The notes under the pieces were generated by a model. It saw nothing but the letters and a program-made list of their open reading frames with translations. It was not told the DNA's origin and did not search any database. A stretch of DNA of 64,000 nucleotides from Nilaparvata lugens (Eukaryota > Arthropoda > Insecta > Hemiptera > Delphacidae): contig NC_052505.1 of assembly GCF_014356525.2 (NCBI RefSeq), positions 25,503,432 to 25,567,431 of the forward strand, in the 5' to 3' direction. A program made the position numbers and the translations under genes. The first letter of the stretch is position 1. Every line of letters starts with the position of its first letter. This document shows, piece by piece, positions 28,324 to 41,100 of the stretch.

Positions 28324-28646
28324 TTAAACCTGTGAGGAGTTAATTTGCGCGCGCCGTATTTCCATCCTCTGTTCATAGAGGCTACTGCAGTTCTTAGCGC
28401 GCCAGTGATGATGCAAGTTGCTGGACATGGTCGGTCTCTGCTGACCAGAGCACTGCAGCGTGAACGGTGATTGGTGGTTGAGAGACTGCGCATGCGCGTT
28501 GTTGTTGCTATGGTTCAGGGCCATGTTGTTGGACTTGTGGTTGAAGCCGCCTTGACCTTGACATGATTTCAGGCGATTGCTTGTGTAGTGTGTGTGCGTA
28601 TTATGCACATTCCTGCCACCACGTTCTGAGTACTCGTTTTCTGTTC
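28324..28646 (-). CDS. TkR86C: Receptor exon: end of the cytoplasmic tail and stop
   Basis: Starts after the acceptor TTTTCCAACAG. Its first two bases complete the Gly codon begun at 32769. It encodes TENEYSERGGRNVHNTHTHY, an Asn/His/Gln/Ser-rich stretch (NNMALNHSNNNAHAQSLNHQ) and ends SSLYEQRMEIRRAQINSSQV, TAA. GPCR tails of this kind are poorly conserved, so the call rests on the exact phase match, the open frame and the coding-like GC content. The last 70 bases resemble the downstream repeat units. Confidence 0.72.
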
Positions 28647-29115
28647 CTGTTGGAAAATAATGAGAATATTATTATTTTCCATTTTTTTATATTTTGGATG
28701 AAAATGCTGATTTTGCACTAAGCAATATCAAATTCTAATCCCTCAAGTTATATCCCCAAAGTTAAATGCTAATTCTAAATGTGAAGAGATTAATCACAGT
28801 CACCACAAATTCAATAGTATGTCCTGCCCCAGGAAGAATGGCAGCTCGCATTATGTAGGTTCAATCAACTTGCCAGCCCGAGTTGGAAGCAGTGAAAAGT
28901 GAGTATAGAAAATCCAAGGTAGATTGAAATGCATTAAATGCATGTACATGCGTTATTGAATGCCACAGCTGACATGAACTAATTACTTTCCTTGCCCTAT
29001 TACCATAGGTAAGGAAAGTATTACTTTCCAAAAAAAATTAAGGTACCCCAATTTCTAAATTTCTATACGTTTCGAGGTCCCCTGAGTCCGAAAAAGTGGT
29101 TTTTGGGTATTGGTC

Positions 29116-29146
<31 letters not shown>

Positions 29147-32100
29147 ATGAGTGTATGTGCGTCTGTGTACACGATATCTCATCTCCCAATTAACGGAATG
29201 ACTTGAAATTTGGAACGTATAGTCTTTACACTATAAGGATCCGACACGAACAATTTCGATCAAATGCAATTCAAGATGGCGGCTAAAATGGCGAAAATGT
29301 TGTTAAAAACATGGTTTTTCGCGAAAACGGCTCCAACGATTCTGATCAATTTCATACCTGAAATAGTCATTGATAAGCTCTATCAACTGCAACAAGACCT
29401 ATATCTGTAAAAATTTCCGGAGCTCCGCCCCATCAATGCAAAGTTTGATTTTAGATTTTCAATTAGCAGCCTTCATATACAATTTGAACAAAAAATTTCA
29501 AGTGGAAAAGATTGAGCATGAGAATCTCTGCAATTGATGTCCAGTAACATTTTCACCTAAAATTGAAAATAAGCTTGAAATTCAAGAAAATATGATTATT
29601 TAAATGCAAACTGTTGGCAACTGTTGGTTCTATTAAATCATTCACTACGAAGAGATAGCAGACCTCGTGTGTCTCCAGCGTTATTGTCCTATCACCAGCT
29701 GTCTCATATCTTTGAATAGTGGATTTGAGATGCGCGAGAACACTAGCGTCAGGTGATAAATTTTCATAACGGCAAGGGAAGTTGTGTGAGTGCGCCACAC
29801 CAGATTTTTTTAGAATCACGTTTACAATGTTATCAACTTTTGGGCATTTATTTGAGATGGCTGTGACACAATGCTAAAAGATAAATGAAGTGAATAGGGC
29901 TTATTGTGGAAACTTGTAACTAACTCCATCATATTAAAATAAATAGTAGTTCTATGAACAGTAGACCTCACGCAGTATTCTCATCCACAAGTACCTGATT
30001 GAAACTATAGATCTTATGGAAATACAGCAATAGACTGGCTTCTCCACACATCTGTGTAATCACTTGTCAGCTGATTTATGATTAATAATTCTATAGTCTG
30101 ATTTCTACTCCAATATTGGCGTATGAAGGAGGCTCCTTTTTCCTTTTATATTATCCTTGAAATGCAAAATTTCCAAACCCTTGTATATACGTCAACGCGC
30201 AATTAAAAAAGGAACATACCTGTCAAATTTCATGAAAATCTATCACCGCGTTTCGCCGTAAATGTGCAACATATAAACATTTAAACATTCAAACATTCAA
30301 ACATTCGAACATTCAAACATTTAAACATTAAGAGAAATTCCAAACCGTCGACTTGAATCTTAGACCTCACTTCGCTCGGTCAATTAGAAATAAGAAGATA
30401 TATTGTAAGATTGTTCAATCAAGAATGATAATTAGAAGTATTATTCTAGACTCAATTCTATTCTCATGTTTACAATGTTGCCAACTTGTTGGGCATTTAT
30501 TTGGGATGGTTGTGACCCAATACTGAAAAATATGAAGTGGATATGAGCTTATTTTGATAAATGTTAACTAACTCCATCATATTTAAATAATATTTGAAAT
30601 AAGAAGATATATTCTTGGATTAATCAATCAAGAATAAAAATTAGAAATATCAGCTTATTGTTTGATCATATTTTGGATACAAGTTCAATTAATAATTGGT
30701 TCAATTTCAGAGATTTACCTCATAAATCCAATAAAAATGTTGCATTATAGTCCTGTCAAGGAAAGGTTACAGAGGGAAAAGTTGGGAAGACAATTTTTGA
30801 CCCCGCAGTTCTGTTTTGGGTAGTGAGAAGGTAAACATATCAAAAGTCCCCACTCCTACCCACTGTGCTAAAGGGATGGGGATGGTTTAAAGGTACCATT
30901 TTTTAGTTTCTCGCATAAAACTCAAAAACTATGATTGTATCCCAAGGACTTGACTGTCATATAACAAATTGAAGCTTACATAATTTCCAACAAACTGTCT
31001 TCATATCTCCTCTAGTTAGATATCCGCTCTTAAAGATGTGACATTTTTGAAAAGAAAACACATTTGCCACCAATTTTTTTCTGTTTCTTCTCTTATAACT
31101 TTTGAAAAATCGACGAGAAAAATCCATGCTGATTATGAGCTCATAAGACATTAAATTCTCTTCAATTTGATGTATAACTTAACGCTTTTACAAATTTCCC
31201 TACACCTTTTGCAGCAGCTTTAGTATTGAGTGTGAAATCTCCATTTCTGCAACAATAGACCAATTGACAAAGGAATTTGGAGGGAATGTTTTAATCAAAT
31301 TTTTTGAGTTAGCAGCTTTGTTGAGACTAGTTGGGAGGAGAACATATCAGAAGTCCTAATCCCTAACTCATGTGCTAAGGGGATGAGGGTAGTTTAAAAG
31401 TTGCATTTTTCAGCGTTTTGCTTCCAAACTCATATCTTGAGAACAGGGAGTGGTGGCGACTTTTGATATGTTTACCTCCTCACTACCCTAAACAGAACTG
31501 CGGGGTCAAAAATTGTCTTCCCAACTTTTCCCTCTATACCTTTTTTGAGAATTCATTGCCTGGACTATTATAAGCACTGCCTCATGTAATAAACAACCAT
31601 GCCCTAGGGAGAATGATTACGTCACGTTGAAAAGTAGGCCTAGTGCTGTCAACTGGTCAGTCCGAGTTGAAAGCAGTGAAAGGTAGCAATCAGTTACTAA
31701 TTCTATCATTGCATGCAATCAAGTAATAATACAGCTGACAGCTGATTGTTTCTGATTATTTTTATAGTGAGCATAATAATTATTTTGTTGAATTAAAAGC
31801 GTTCATTTTTAATGAGGAAACTGACAGTTGGAGATGAATCTTATTAGCAAGATTTTTTATAGCTTTTCAGTGTTGTCAATTCTTGGGCATTGTAGATTAT
31901 TAATAGAGTAGGATGTGATAAAAGTTATGAAAATGACATATAGCTATACGATTTTGTGAAGACATAAATATAACATATTATGAAGAATGACAAGGTCATG
32001 CATATTTAGACAAGGACAATGTCAATGAAAGCTTTGGAGAATAATGGAGAATGTTAGGGAAATGTAAGGAGAGTTTTTAGAAGATCTACAAGGCGGGGCA

Positions 32101-35100
32101 AGGACGTACTCCTACATGTTGAGATACTTGCAATTAAACTACAATAAAAATTGGAAAATGATATAAAAGGCGAGTCAAAGTCAAAAAATAAAATATATTA
32201 AAATAAGATTTAAAATTTAGATAAAAATGGTCGGCAAGGTATAGTGCCTATACCAAAAATTTTTGTACAGAGATGAATTTATTGCTGGAAATTGATAAAT
32301 TTATATGAATTATAGATATTTTATTGAGAACTATCTATTCATTTTTAGTAATATTATTCATCATTCTCATCATAGACAATGAACAAAATATTTTATAGAC
32401 ATAAATATTTGTATCCTTTTTATTGTAGTGAAAAATAAATAATTTTCACCTAATCATGGGTTGTTGAGTTCATACAAGATACAATCTATATAAAGGCCAC
32501 GATAGATAAGTTCAATTTATTACCATTACGATAAAAATAAAGATAGTTTGCATCTAGAAGGCATAATGCTACAGATTCTGTTCTACTTATTATTTTTCTA
32601 CTATCAACTGTTTTCTACTAATTCAAATTTTCTCACTTATTCTTACGTTATGTTGGGCATCAAATGGCCTCTGTTTTGTTGACATAAATCTATGTAAATT
32701 ATTGCTGGTAGGCTACATCATCAGCAACAGCAACGGCTATAAACATAAGTGCTTTATCCTTCTTTTACCCGATCTGGAACGTGAGTAGGAGTGACTGCAG
32801 TGGCGGATCATAGATGGCGTCTCGATGCCCTCCAGCCGCGACACGCGGCGTCGGCACAGCTTCCATTCGCACACCGCTGTTCGGAAGTACTGCCGAAATC
32901 TGGAACCAAGATCAAATTGGAAACATTTACTAATTGAACGATGACGCATTGTATGGATAAGGTATCTTTCTCCACTACCATTGTAACGTAGACCTCACTA
33001 TAGGTGTCTGTGGTATATAAGTCAGCTTGTATTTCAAGCTATATGATAACCTCGACACATATATTATATAGTGAGGTATCATTTTGTAAGCCTTGAATAT
33101 TGTTATATTATTGAAAATGTATGAAAAAATAATATGTAATGTTCCTGAATTTATGAATAAACTCCTCTGGATGTGTCGTCCAAAATCCAGAGAAATTATT
33201 ATTATTTCAATCTACATGAATAACGGAATCCAAGGTTTTATGATCACATGTTGGATGCACTTATTTGCAAGTGCACGTGACCATTTGCATCATGCATGAC
33301 CATTGAGCAAGCACGCAGACCAAAAGAAAATCTGTCAAGAGACATGACACAGGAACATTCACACTTGTGCACTTGCTGGCGTCGTTCAGTGTGCGCAGCT
33401 ACAGGCAAGTCACAACTTGTTTCTATGGCTCTTTCCAGATTTTGTTCCTCAACTGCGCGCTTGGTCTTGCATGATGCAGGAACATCCAAAGGTAGGTTCA
33501 GTCCACTTGTTAGCCCTAGTTGGAAGCAGTGAAAAACGAGTGGAAAGTCAAAGGTTGGTTGAAATGTATTGCACGCATTCTAGCTTATTCTAGACCTACG
33601 TTCACAGAGTTGACAGCTCGTTTGACATGACATTATTAATTGGAGATTGCTGTGATTAACACCAATTCATAATAGTGAATGACTGAAGAAATAAGAGAGA
33701 AGCTACTCCTTTATGCAGAAGTGGATGATAATAAAATGATGGGCGAAAAAAGAAAGTTGGGTGATTCCATTGATTAATTGTTCTATGAAGGGTGAAGTTA
33801 GGACTCCTGGTCCAAGCTCTCCAGGCCAAACAAATAGGAGAGTGAATTATTGGTGAAATTGGTCCAGATTTAATTTATCATTGAAAAGTATAATAGGAAG
33901 AGGAGGAAATAGGAAAAAGGAAAATAATAAGGAGTAGTAGAAGAGGAAGAAGAGAGACTTAAAAAACAGAAAATCAGAAAGAAAAAACAGAAAAATGAAT
34001 AGATGGAAAAGCAGAAGGGCCGAAATACACGAGGCGTTTTTTCAGACGAGTCGGCACGGCACAACAGGACCAAGGATAGTATATGGGTTTACTTGAATAC
34101 TCTTCTTGCGACAGGACAGTAATCTCTCCGATTGGCTCATTCTCGATACTACAATCAGCCAATCGGAGACCTTCAATCCTGTCGCGTCATGCCGACACGT
34201 CTGGAAGAACGCCCTGTGTGTTTCGGCCCGAAATGGAAAGATGAAAGAAAGTAGAATGAACCGCGCAGAGAGAAAACGTTCTCATAGATGAATTAGATGA
34301 AATAGAAGAATTTATCATAGAATGAAGAGAAAAAAAACTCATGAAAGAGTGGGAGGGGGAATAAAGTGGAGTGATTTCAATTGATTTGTTGGCAAAATGC
34401 TTATGGATCCAATCTGGATTAGTAGCACACGTGCATTCTGATTAAATGTATTTGCTGGCCACGTTGGTAAGGAGCGTTACTAACTTCGGTCTGCTAGCAC
34501 CGCCTGGTTCTTGGGTTCGAATCCAGCCGATGGCATGGACGTTTAATCATCTCATCAATTCATCAACGATTTATATTAACGTTTTCTCAAATGCACTTCC
34601 GTAACCCATGCGCAAGAAAAAAGCTCATGTGGGCATCAGCCACAATAAGAAGAAATCTAATCACGCCTTTTATTTTCATGTTCTTTCATTCATAAAGCGC
34701 AGTTTTACAAATATAAAATGAAATTATGGGAAGGAAAAATAATGAGGGATAGAGTGAGATGGAGAAATGAGAAGGTGAGAAGTAAGAGTTATTTACTTAG
34801 TCTATCCTATCTTGATATAAAAATTGACATTCATATTATAAGAAAACGAAGTTCATTCAACTGCAGATTATTGGAGAATACTGGAGCCTGTAAAGTACTA
34901 CCAAAATAGGTCCTGAAAGCTTCTATTAACGGCCAAGGAAGCTTCATTGCTTGTTAACGACTAGAATAATCCAATAACTTCCCTTCATGATCCATCTTTT
35001 CCCTTTTGTAGCATCCTATCCAACCTCCCTTCCCTCTCTATCCCTTGACATAATACAGAAGAGATATATATGTACACAGTACCGGCGGTATTGGAATATA

Positions 35101-38100
35101 TACATACATGGAGTCTGTATAGTTCCTATAGAATGTATAGTAGCAAGGATACTTTCCACAAGGTCCATCTCCTAAAAGGATGAATACTGGGGCCTTCCAT
35201 CATTGGACAATATAATAATTGGGTCTGGAGAGGCAAGCAAGCTGTCGTGTCGACTGTTCATTACTGAACGGTGGAAATTTGCTCCGTTCGCTCTAATTTT
35301 GCTCTGTTCAACTCCAATTTGCGACTCTCTTGCTTGTCAGGGAATTGGTACGGGCAAACAATAAAACTGAACTTAAGATCGTTATTAGTTCAGAATTAGG
35401 AACAGGAAACTCTCATATCTTGATAGGAGCTCAAAGATGGTTCAAATCTTATTACATTTACGAGATAAATTGATTGGAGGTACAATATAGAAGAAAAGTA
35501 TCGTAGGTACTGTTCTATATTGTTCAATCATAGTTGAGAAAGCAAGGTCGAATTATGGATAGGAAACTCTCCAATCTCGATAGAAGTCTCAGATGCTTCG
35601 TGTTACAAGGCTTTTTAAGTATGATGAATAAGTACTTTTATAGTTTAGGAATTATACAGTTTTCTCATTGAAACCAGTGAAAAGCCTTGGAAGATGAGCA
35701 TGATTGCTCTCAGATATCGTTCCGTGGATAGATTTGAAATATTATGTCAATTTGTCATACATTGAACGTAAATAAGATCTTGGAGGTTAACCAAGGCTTG
35801 TAAATAGGTTCTTACTACCCTGGGGTCTTACCATAGAAAAACCGCTTCCTACATTCTTTCTCTGTGGTTTTATATAATTTGCCTTATTATTTATTGCTGA
35901 TAACCTTTTTTCTTGTGCGTGGTTAAAGTGAAATGCGTTGAAAGATTTGATGAGATGATGATTTGATTAATAAGATGATTTTATGAGATGATAGACGTCC
36001 ATGCTCACCGGCGGGATTCCAACCCGCGACCAGGTATTTAGCGCTAGCAGACTGAAGAGTGCAACGCATTAGTCGTCTCGGCTATCCTGGCCGACAAACA
36101 GCTAATCCTGGATTATATTTAGGAAAGTTGATGAGAGGGTCCAGGTGTTAATGCCGATAGAATTATAATTTCATTTATTCAAATTATAATACGATCAGAA
36201 GCATAATAAATAATGGAAAGGAAAAGAGCTTCCACATCTTTGAAATCATGAAAACGTCACATTTACCCCTGAAAATAAACGAATAACTTCTGAGTTCCCT
36301 TAGATTGAAGTTGATTTGAAATCAAATTTTCACTGTGACAGAGTACTTGTTATTTGAGAGGGGATGAAGTGTCATCTGGGTAAGTAGTCTCTCTGGAACT
36401 CTAACAACCAACAGAGTTTGAGTGGTGTGTGACCTCTTCAACGGAAATTCGTGAATTCGTAGTTGTTTGTCGCAGTGAGTTCACACGTCAAATCATGATG
36501 CGTGCCCTAACTTTGTGCGGCATTAATTGCTTTTGCGCACTTGTTTTCTCATTAGGCTACACAACGGTCAGTAGTTAACAACTTTCATTGGCTTTGGCAG
36601 TCGGCTGGCAGCTAAGAGTTCTCTTTCATTAGAGGTTGCTGCAAACGGGCTTTAATAACCAGCTAGAGGGGATTGTGGTCAAATCTAGCCTCGAATGTTA
36701 TTCTGAATTAGAGATGAAGTGTTTATAAAGTTACTGGTAGTATTAGAGAAGGGAGAAAATTGGTAGGGTAACAACTGTCCCACAAGGGAGGGGTTGATGT
36801 TTACTGTTTAAAATGATAAAAAGTTATGTTATATGGAGTCTCATGAATTTAAATTGAATCGCAAAATGTAATGCATTGTGGTAATTCTAATTAATAGAGA
36901 TTTGAATTGCTCTTGAAGTTTTGTGGAAGAAGAAATTGAGGGTACTAATCTCTAGAAAAATGCTATTCTTTCACAAATCAAGTTCAGCATCTGCCTAAGG
37001 AGCGAGGAAGTTGGATTAGCATAATACTAAGTAGCCTCTCATGCAAGGATATTATTCTTACAGATTCGTTTTTCCTGAACTTGGAGTCTAAAGAATTTCA
37101 ACGGATAAGGTCATTTGTCATTTGGTTCCCTAAAATTACTGGAGCCCTGTTTGCCAGTGAACTTCTGCAATGATGTGAATAAATAGAATGCTATTGAATC
37201 TTATGGGAGTGTTCACGCATTTACAGTTTGCCAATTAATGAACTTACTAATGAGAACCGATGGCATTTTATTTCTACTTAGCAGAGGAGAAAAACTTTGT
37301 AAGTAGGACGATAAGGTAGGTAATCCTGCCGTACTATGATATGGGGTTATGAGGGTGGTTGATTTTCAGATTGGAACTTCAACTAATGTCATAATCATAA
37401 TGGAATCATGTCACGTAAGTTTTCACTTTTACCATAGAGTAAAGATACCGTGATTATTGGTCTCTGCTTCCACTAACTGGCAGTGGTGAATTGGTCCACA
37501 ATTTCTGTGTCTTGTTTGATATTCTCTACGCCTGAAAACCTAGATCTGCAACTGAAATTTAATATCTGCCAACTCACAAAAGAGTCGTAACAGTCGTAAA
37601 CAATCATATTTTACCTACACTAACTACCCCTTGATCTGTTGACTGACACAGAAGAGTCAACAACATAAACAACGTATTGCATATTACTATCTTTTCTGAT
37701 CTCCCTTGAATGATCCACACTAGAGTAGAGGCCTAAACAATGTAAAGCACCTAATATATTCAACACTAACCAATCTAATTCCTCGTCTAATGCTCCTGTT
37801 CAGGTACAACTTTGTTGTCGTCAACACTCGACCCCTTGGAGGTCCTTCACTGCTCAAAGCTTGTCGTGCAAACACGCCGATGACAATAGTTTTAGTAGGA
37901 TCAAATGTGTTGAGTCGGCCTATCTTGTCTCTGGAACAGGATTAGGCCTGGATCCGGCCTTTATCAATCAAGTAGCTCGAGTAACAAGTGTCAACCTGTT
38001 CCATGATACATGCACAGTTGTATGTAGTAGGCCTATGTTCCTTCTATGTTACTTGGGCCTTGCGGATACCTTTGAGCTCTGATCAAACAGAGGATTGATT

Positions 38101-41100
38101 TGGTCCACAACAGGGAAGTTGAGATCCAGAAGTGTTGGAAAGTTAAACAAGTACATTTTACATTTCACTTTTATGTGAATCTCACATTTGAAAATGCAAA
38201 AGTGAGTATTTTCTCAAATGTACTGTGAAATACTCTGTCTGTAGTAGACTTGCCATAAGCATCCCATCAAGAACAACAAATAAAATTATTTTTTTGTCAA
38301 ACCAAACATGAATACCATTTTGTGGCCATAAACGTGTGCAAGAAAAGTGAGAGCAATAATCCTTTTTTCAAATAGAATGGCAATGTCAAGGTCTTCAAAT
38401 ACTTAAGTATTCAATTGAGTTTCAGCATAATTTTCAAGGATAATCCTAATTTAAAAGTTTGGTTACTATTTCTACTCGCACAAAACCTCACATTAAAACA
38501 CTGGAATCTCACTGCATTACTGCATGGAAAATCTACATTGGATCGAGTTGCAAATTCCAGTCCGAGTTTTGTTTCGGTTGGTTGCATTGTTTCCCGCAAT
38601 CCCATTAGCTTACTTCTCAAATATACGATTATCTTTTCCACTTTGGTTCTCTTTATAGCAACACAAGACACAACTGAGCTTTACTCTGAAAACATGGGTT
38701 TTACCTGCCCTATACCTCGACGAACAATAATTATCAACTACACTATAATGAAGATTGAAGAGAATAAAGGATTTATTGAATATTACAATTCACACATATA
38801 TTTTCATTCTCTTATACTTTGTGAGTATGGGAATCTTCTTATAACACATTACTATCACATCAATGGAAGTGACATTTTTAAGTCATATTCTTATATTCAC
38901 AATGGGTGTATTTTTGAGATTGGCGCTAAGACTTGTAAGCAATGTAATCAATCTATCAATCAATTTAGTCAAAGATGAAATATTAGATTGGATATGATTT
39001 TTTATAAAATAATCATGCACTGTACTGAGATATTCAAATAATCCTCACGCAATACAATGTACTTGTCAAATTAGAAGATTTGAGAACAGATAATTATACA
39101 TTTGCATATTTCAGGACTTGTATCTTCTGTATTAAATTGTGAAGTTAACGTATCACTGGACATTATTATTCTATTAAGGAGGAAGGAGCGTTTTTGTTGG
39201 AGCACCTTTTTCCTCTTCCAATACTTGCATTTTATAATTTTCATAAATCAATACATGGTTGATTACTGTATATCGGTTACGTCAGTGATTACATGTATTA
39301 TGCTAGGTATGAAAATTTGCCTATTATATGCTATTCACATAAATGAATACGTTTATCATTGAACGATCTCTAGCGAGTTCCTGATTTAGGCTCTCAATAT
39401 AGCTATTGCATTGTGCATGCTATATGTTATATATACAATAGTCACGAGAGTAATAGAAAATAAAATAAAAAAACAATAAAATTTCCGAGTGTATGCTTTG
39501 TCGAAAAATATAATTATGTCGAAATGAAAAAGAGAACATTCCTTGACGGAGATTATTGTTTAATTGTCGTTCCATTAGTTTCATCAGTGAAGAGTTGAGG
39601 AGTAGGGGTGGGCGTTGGAGCACTGGAGCCATTCTCTATAAATAATACAAGGGTGGAATAGTGAAAAGGAATTCCTGACAGAGTATTCTTCAACGGCACT
39701 TGCGGAATTCTTTAGAAATCTAACTTTGGGACGCAACTTTCTTATTCATGGAATTTGAGATTGACGCTGAGACTCTGTAGTGGAGTAATCATCAATGACA
39801 AAGAGTTTGTATCAAGAATGCATTGTCGGGGACAAATTTATATACTTCATACTGCAGGAATGTTGATTCATTTTCTATTTCATTCAAAATGAAGAAAATT
39901 AATCAAGATTGTTTGACCTAGTTCGCTGGCAGGCTGAAGTTTCAACCAGTGGGTCAACTGGAAGTTTCTTGAAAGTATTCAATAATATAATTTGTCAACA
40001 GAAGTTGAAGTTCAAACAGAAATTGAGATTTTTCACGGTATTGATAACATTTTGAGAATATAAAGGCGTATGACAGCAAGTCACTTCAATTTCAATGAAT
40101 TCATACATACAAAACAGTTAATATGAGAAGTAGTTAACAGAAGAATAAGTATCACATTTTAATCATTTTCTTGACCTAAAGTTTATTATATTTACTGTAC
40201 CACATTTCCATGGGTTGCTGCACCACTATCAATCTTCAGTAAACTTCTGTAAATTTGGGAGAGGAATAACACAAGGTTGCCTTATTTTTTCTCTCCCTAT
40301 CATTTCGATGATGTAAATAATTGTATCAATCAATAAAGATTAAAGAATTATAGAGAATGAACTCTGAACTACGTCTCAAAAATATTCTTATGATTTCAAG
40401 TCATGTCGTTATTGGAAATTCAACGTATTCTAATGAATGTCATAACATTTTGATATTTGGTGGAATCTTTTTCCATGGATTGCCACAATAAATTGTCTAA
40501 TTGTGATGTTGTTACTCACCTAGCGTTCATCCAGTAGTAGATGAGCGGATTGACCATAGCGTTGGACATGGCGAGCCAGTAGAAGAGCAGATACATGTGC
40601 TGGACATAGCTGGAGTACTGCACCGATCTATTGAAGTGCATATACAGGAAGTAGCTGTGATACGGCAGCCAGCAGATGCCGAATATCGACACTATTATTA
40701 TGAACATCCTCACCACCTGAAACAATCATTATATCACATGCTATGTATTACAAACTAAACGATTATTACCAGGGATGACTGACTAAATTCTCGTATCAAT
40801 GAAAATGTGTAGAGTGGAACCTTGCTAATTCGGCTCCTGCTAATCCAGCTTATCGGTAATCCGACCATACTGCCAATTCAATAGGCTTCCGATACATTTT
40901 CTTCACCTTCTCCATTACCATGTCCTTCTACTCCATCTCACTTTCTCACTTTCTCCTTCTCCTTCTTCTTGTAATCTGCATAAATAATGCACTCAATCAA
41001 TCAAATTTTATTCTTCTCCTGCTCTGCCCTTTCCTCCTCCTCCTCCTCCTCCTCCTCCTCCTCCTCCTCCTCCTCCTCTCCTCCTCCTCCTCCTCCTCCT

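Noticed and set aside
29553..29819. 88-codon minus-strand frame (MILKKSGVAHSHNFPCRYEN...)
   Set aside because: It falls in a dispersed repeat, and I judge it to be repeat-derived rather than a gene.
30271..30330. Short regular AACATT repeats as a CRISPR-like array
   Set aside because: The repeats are contiguous 9-bp units without spacers, in a eukaryotic genome.
34120..34180. Possible bidirectional promoter (inverted CCAAT-type motif, CCGATTGGCT / AGCCAATCGG)
   Set aside because: The CCAAT boxes are the inner inverted repeat of a MITE and no gene starts nearby.
34500..34530. Possible true tRNA gene (GGTTCGAATCC at 34513, and similar at 50216)
   Set aside because: The rest does not fold into a cloverleaf, and the sequence continues into a shared SINE body and tail.
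37861..38082. 73-codon plus-strand frame with GLGLD
   Set aside because: No homologous pattern recognised, and the flanks show no exon borders.
38415..38978. 187-codon plus-strand open frame in a receptor intron
   Set aside because: No domain, repeat or composition signal, an overlapping antisense frame of similar quality, and no splice or promoter context. Probably chance.
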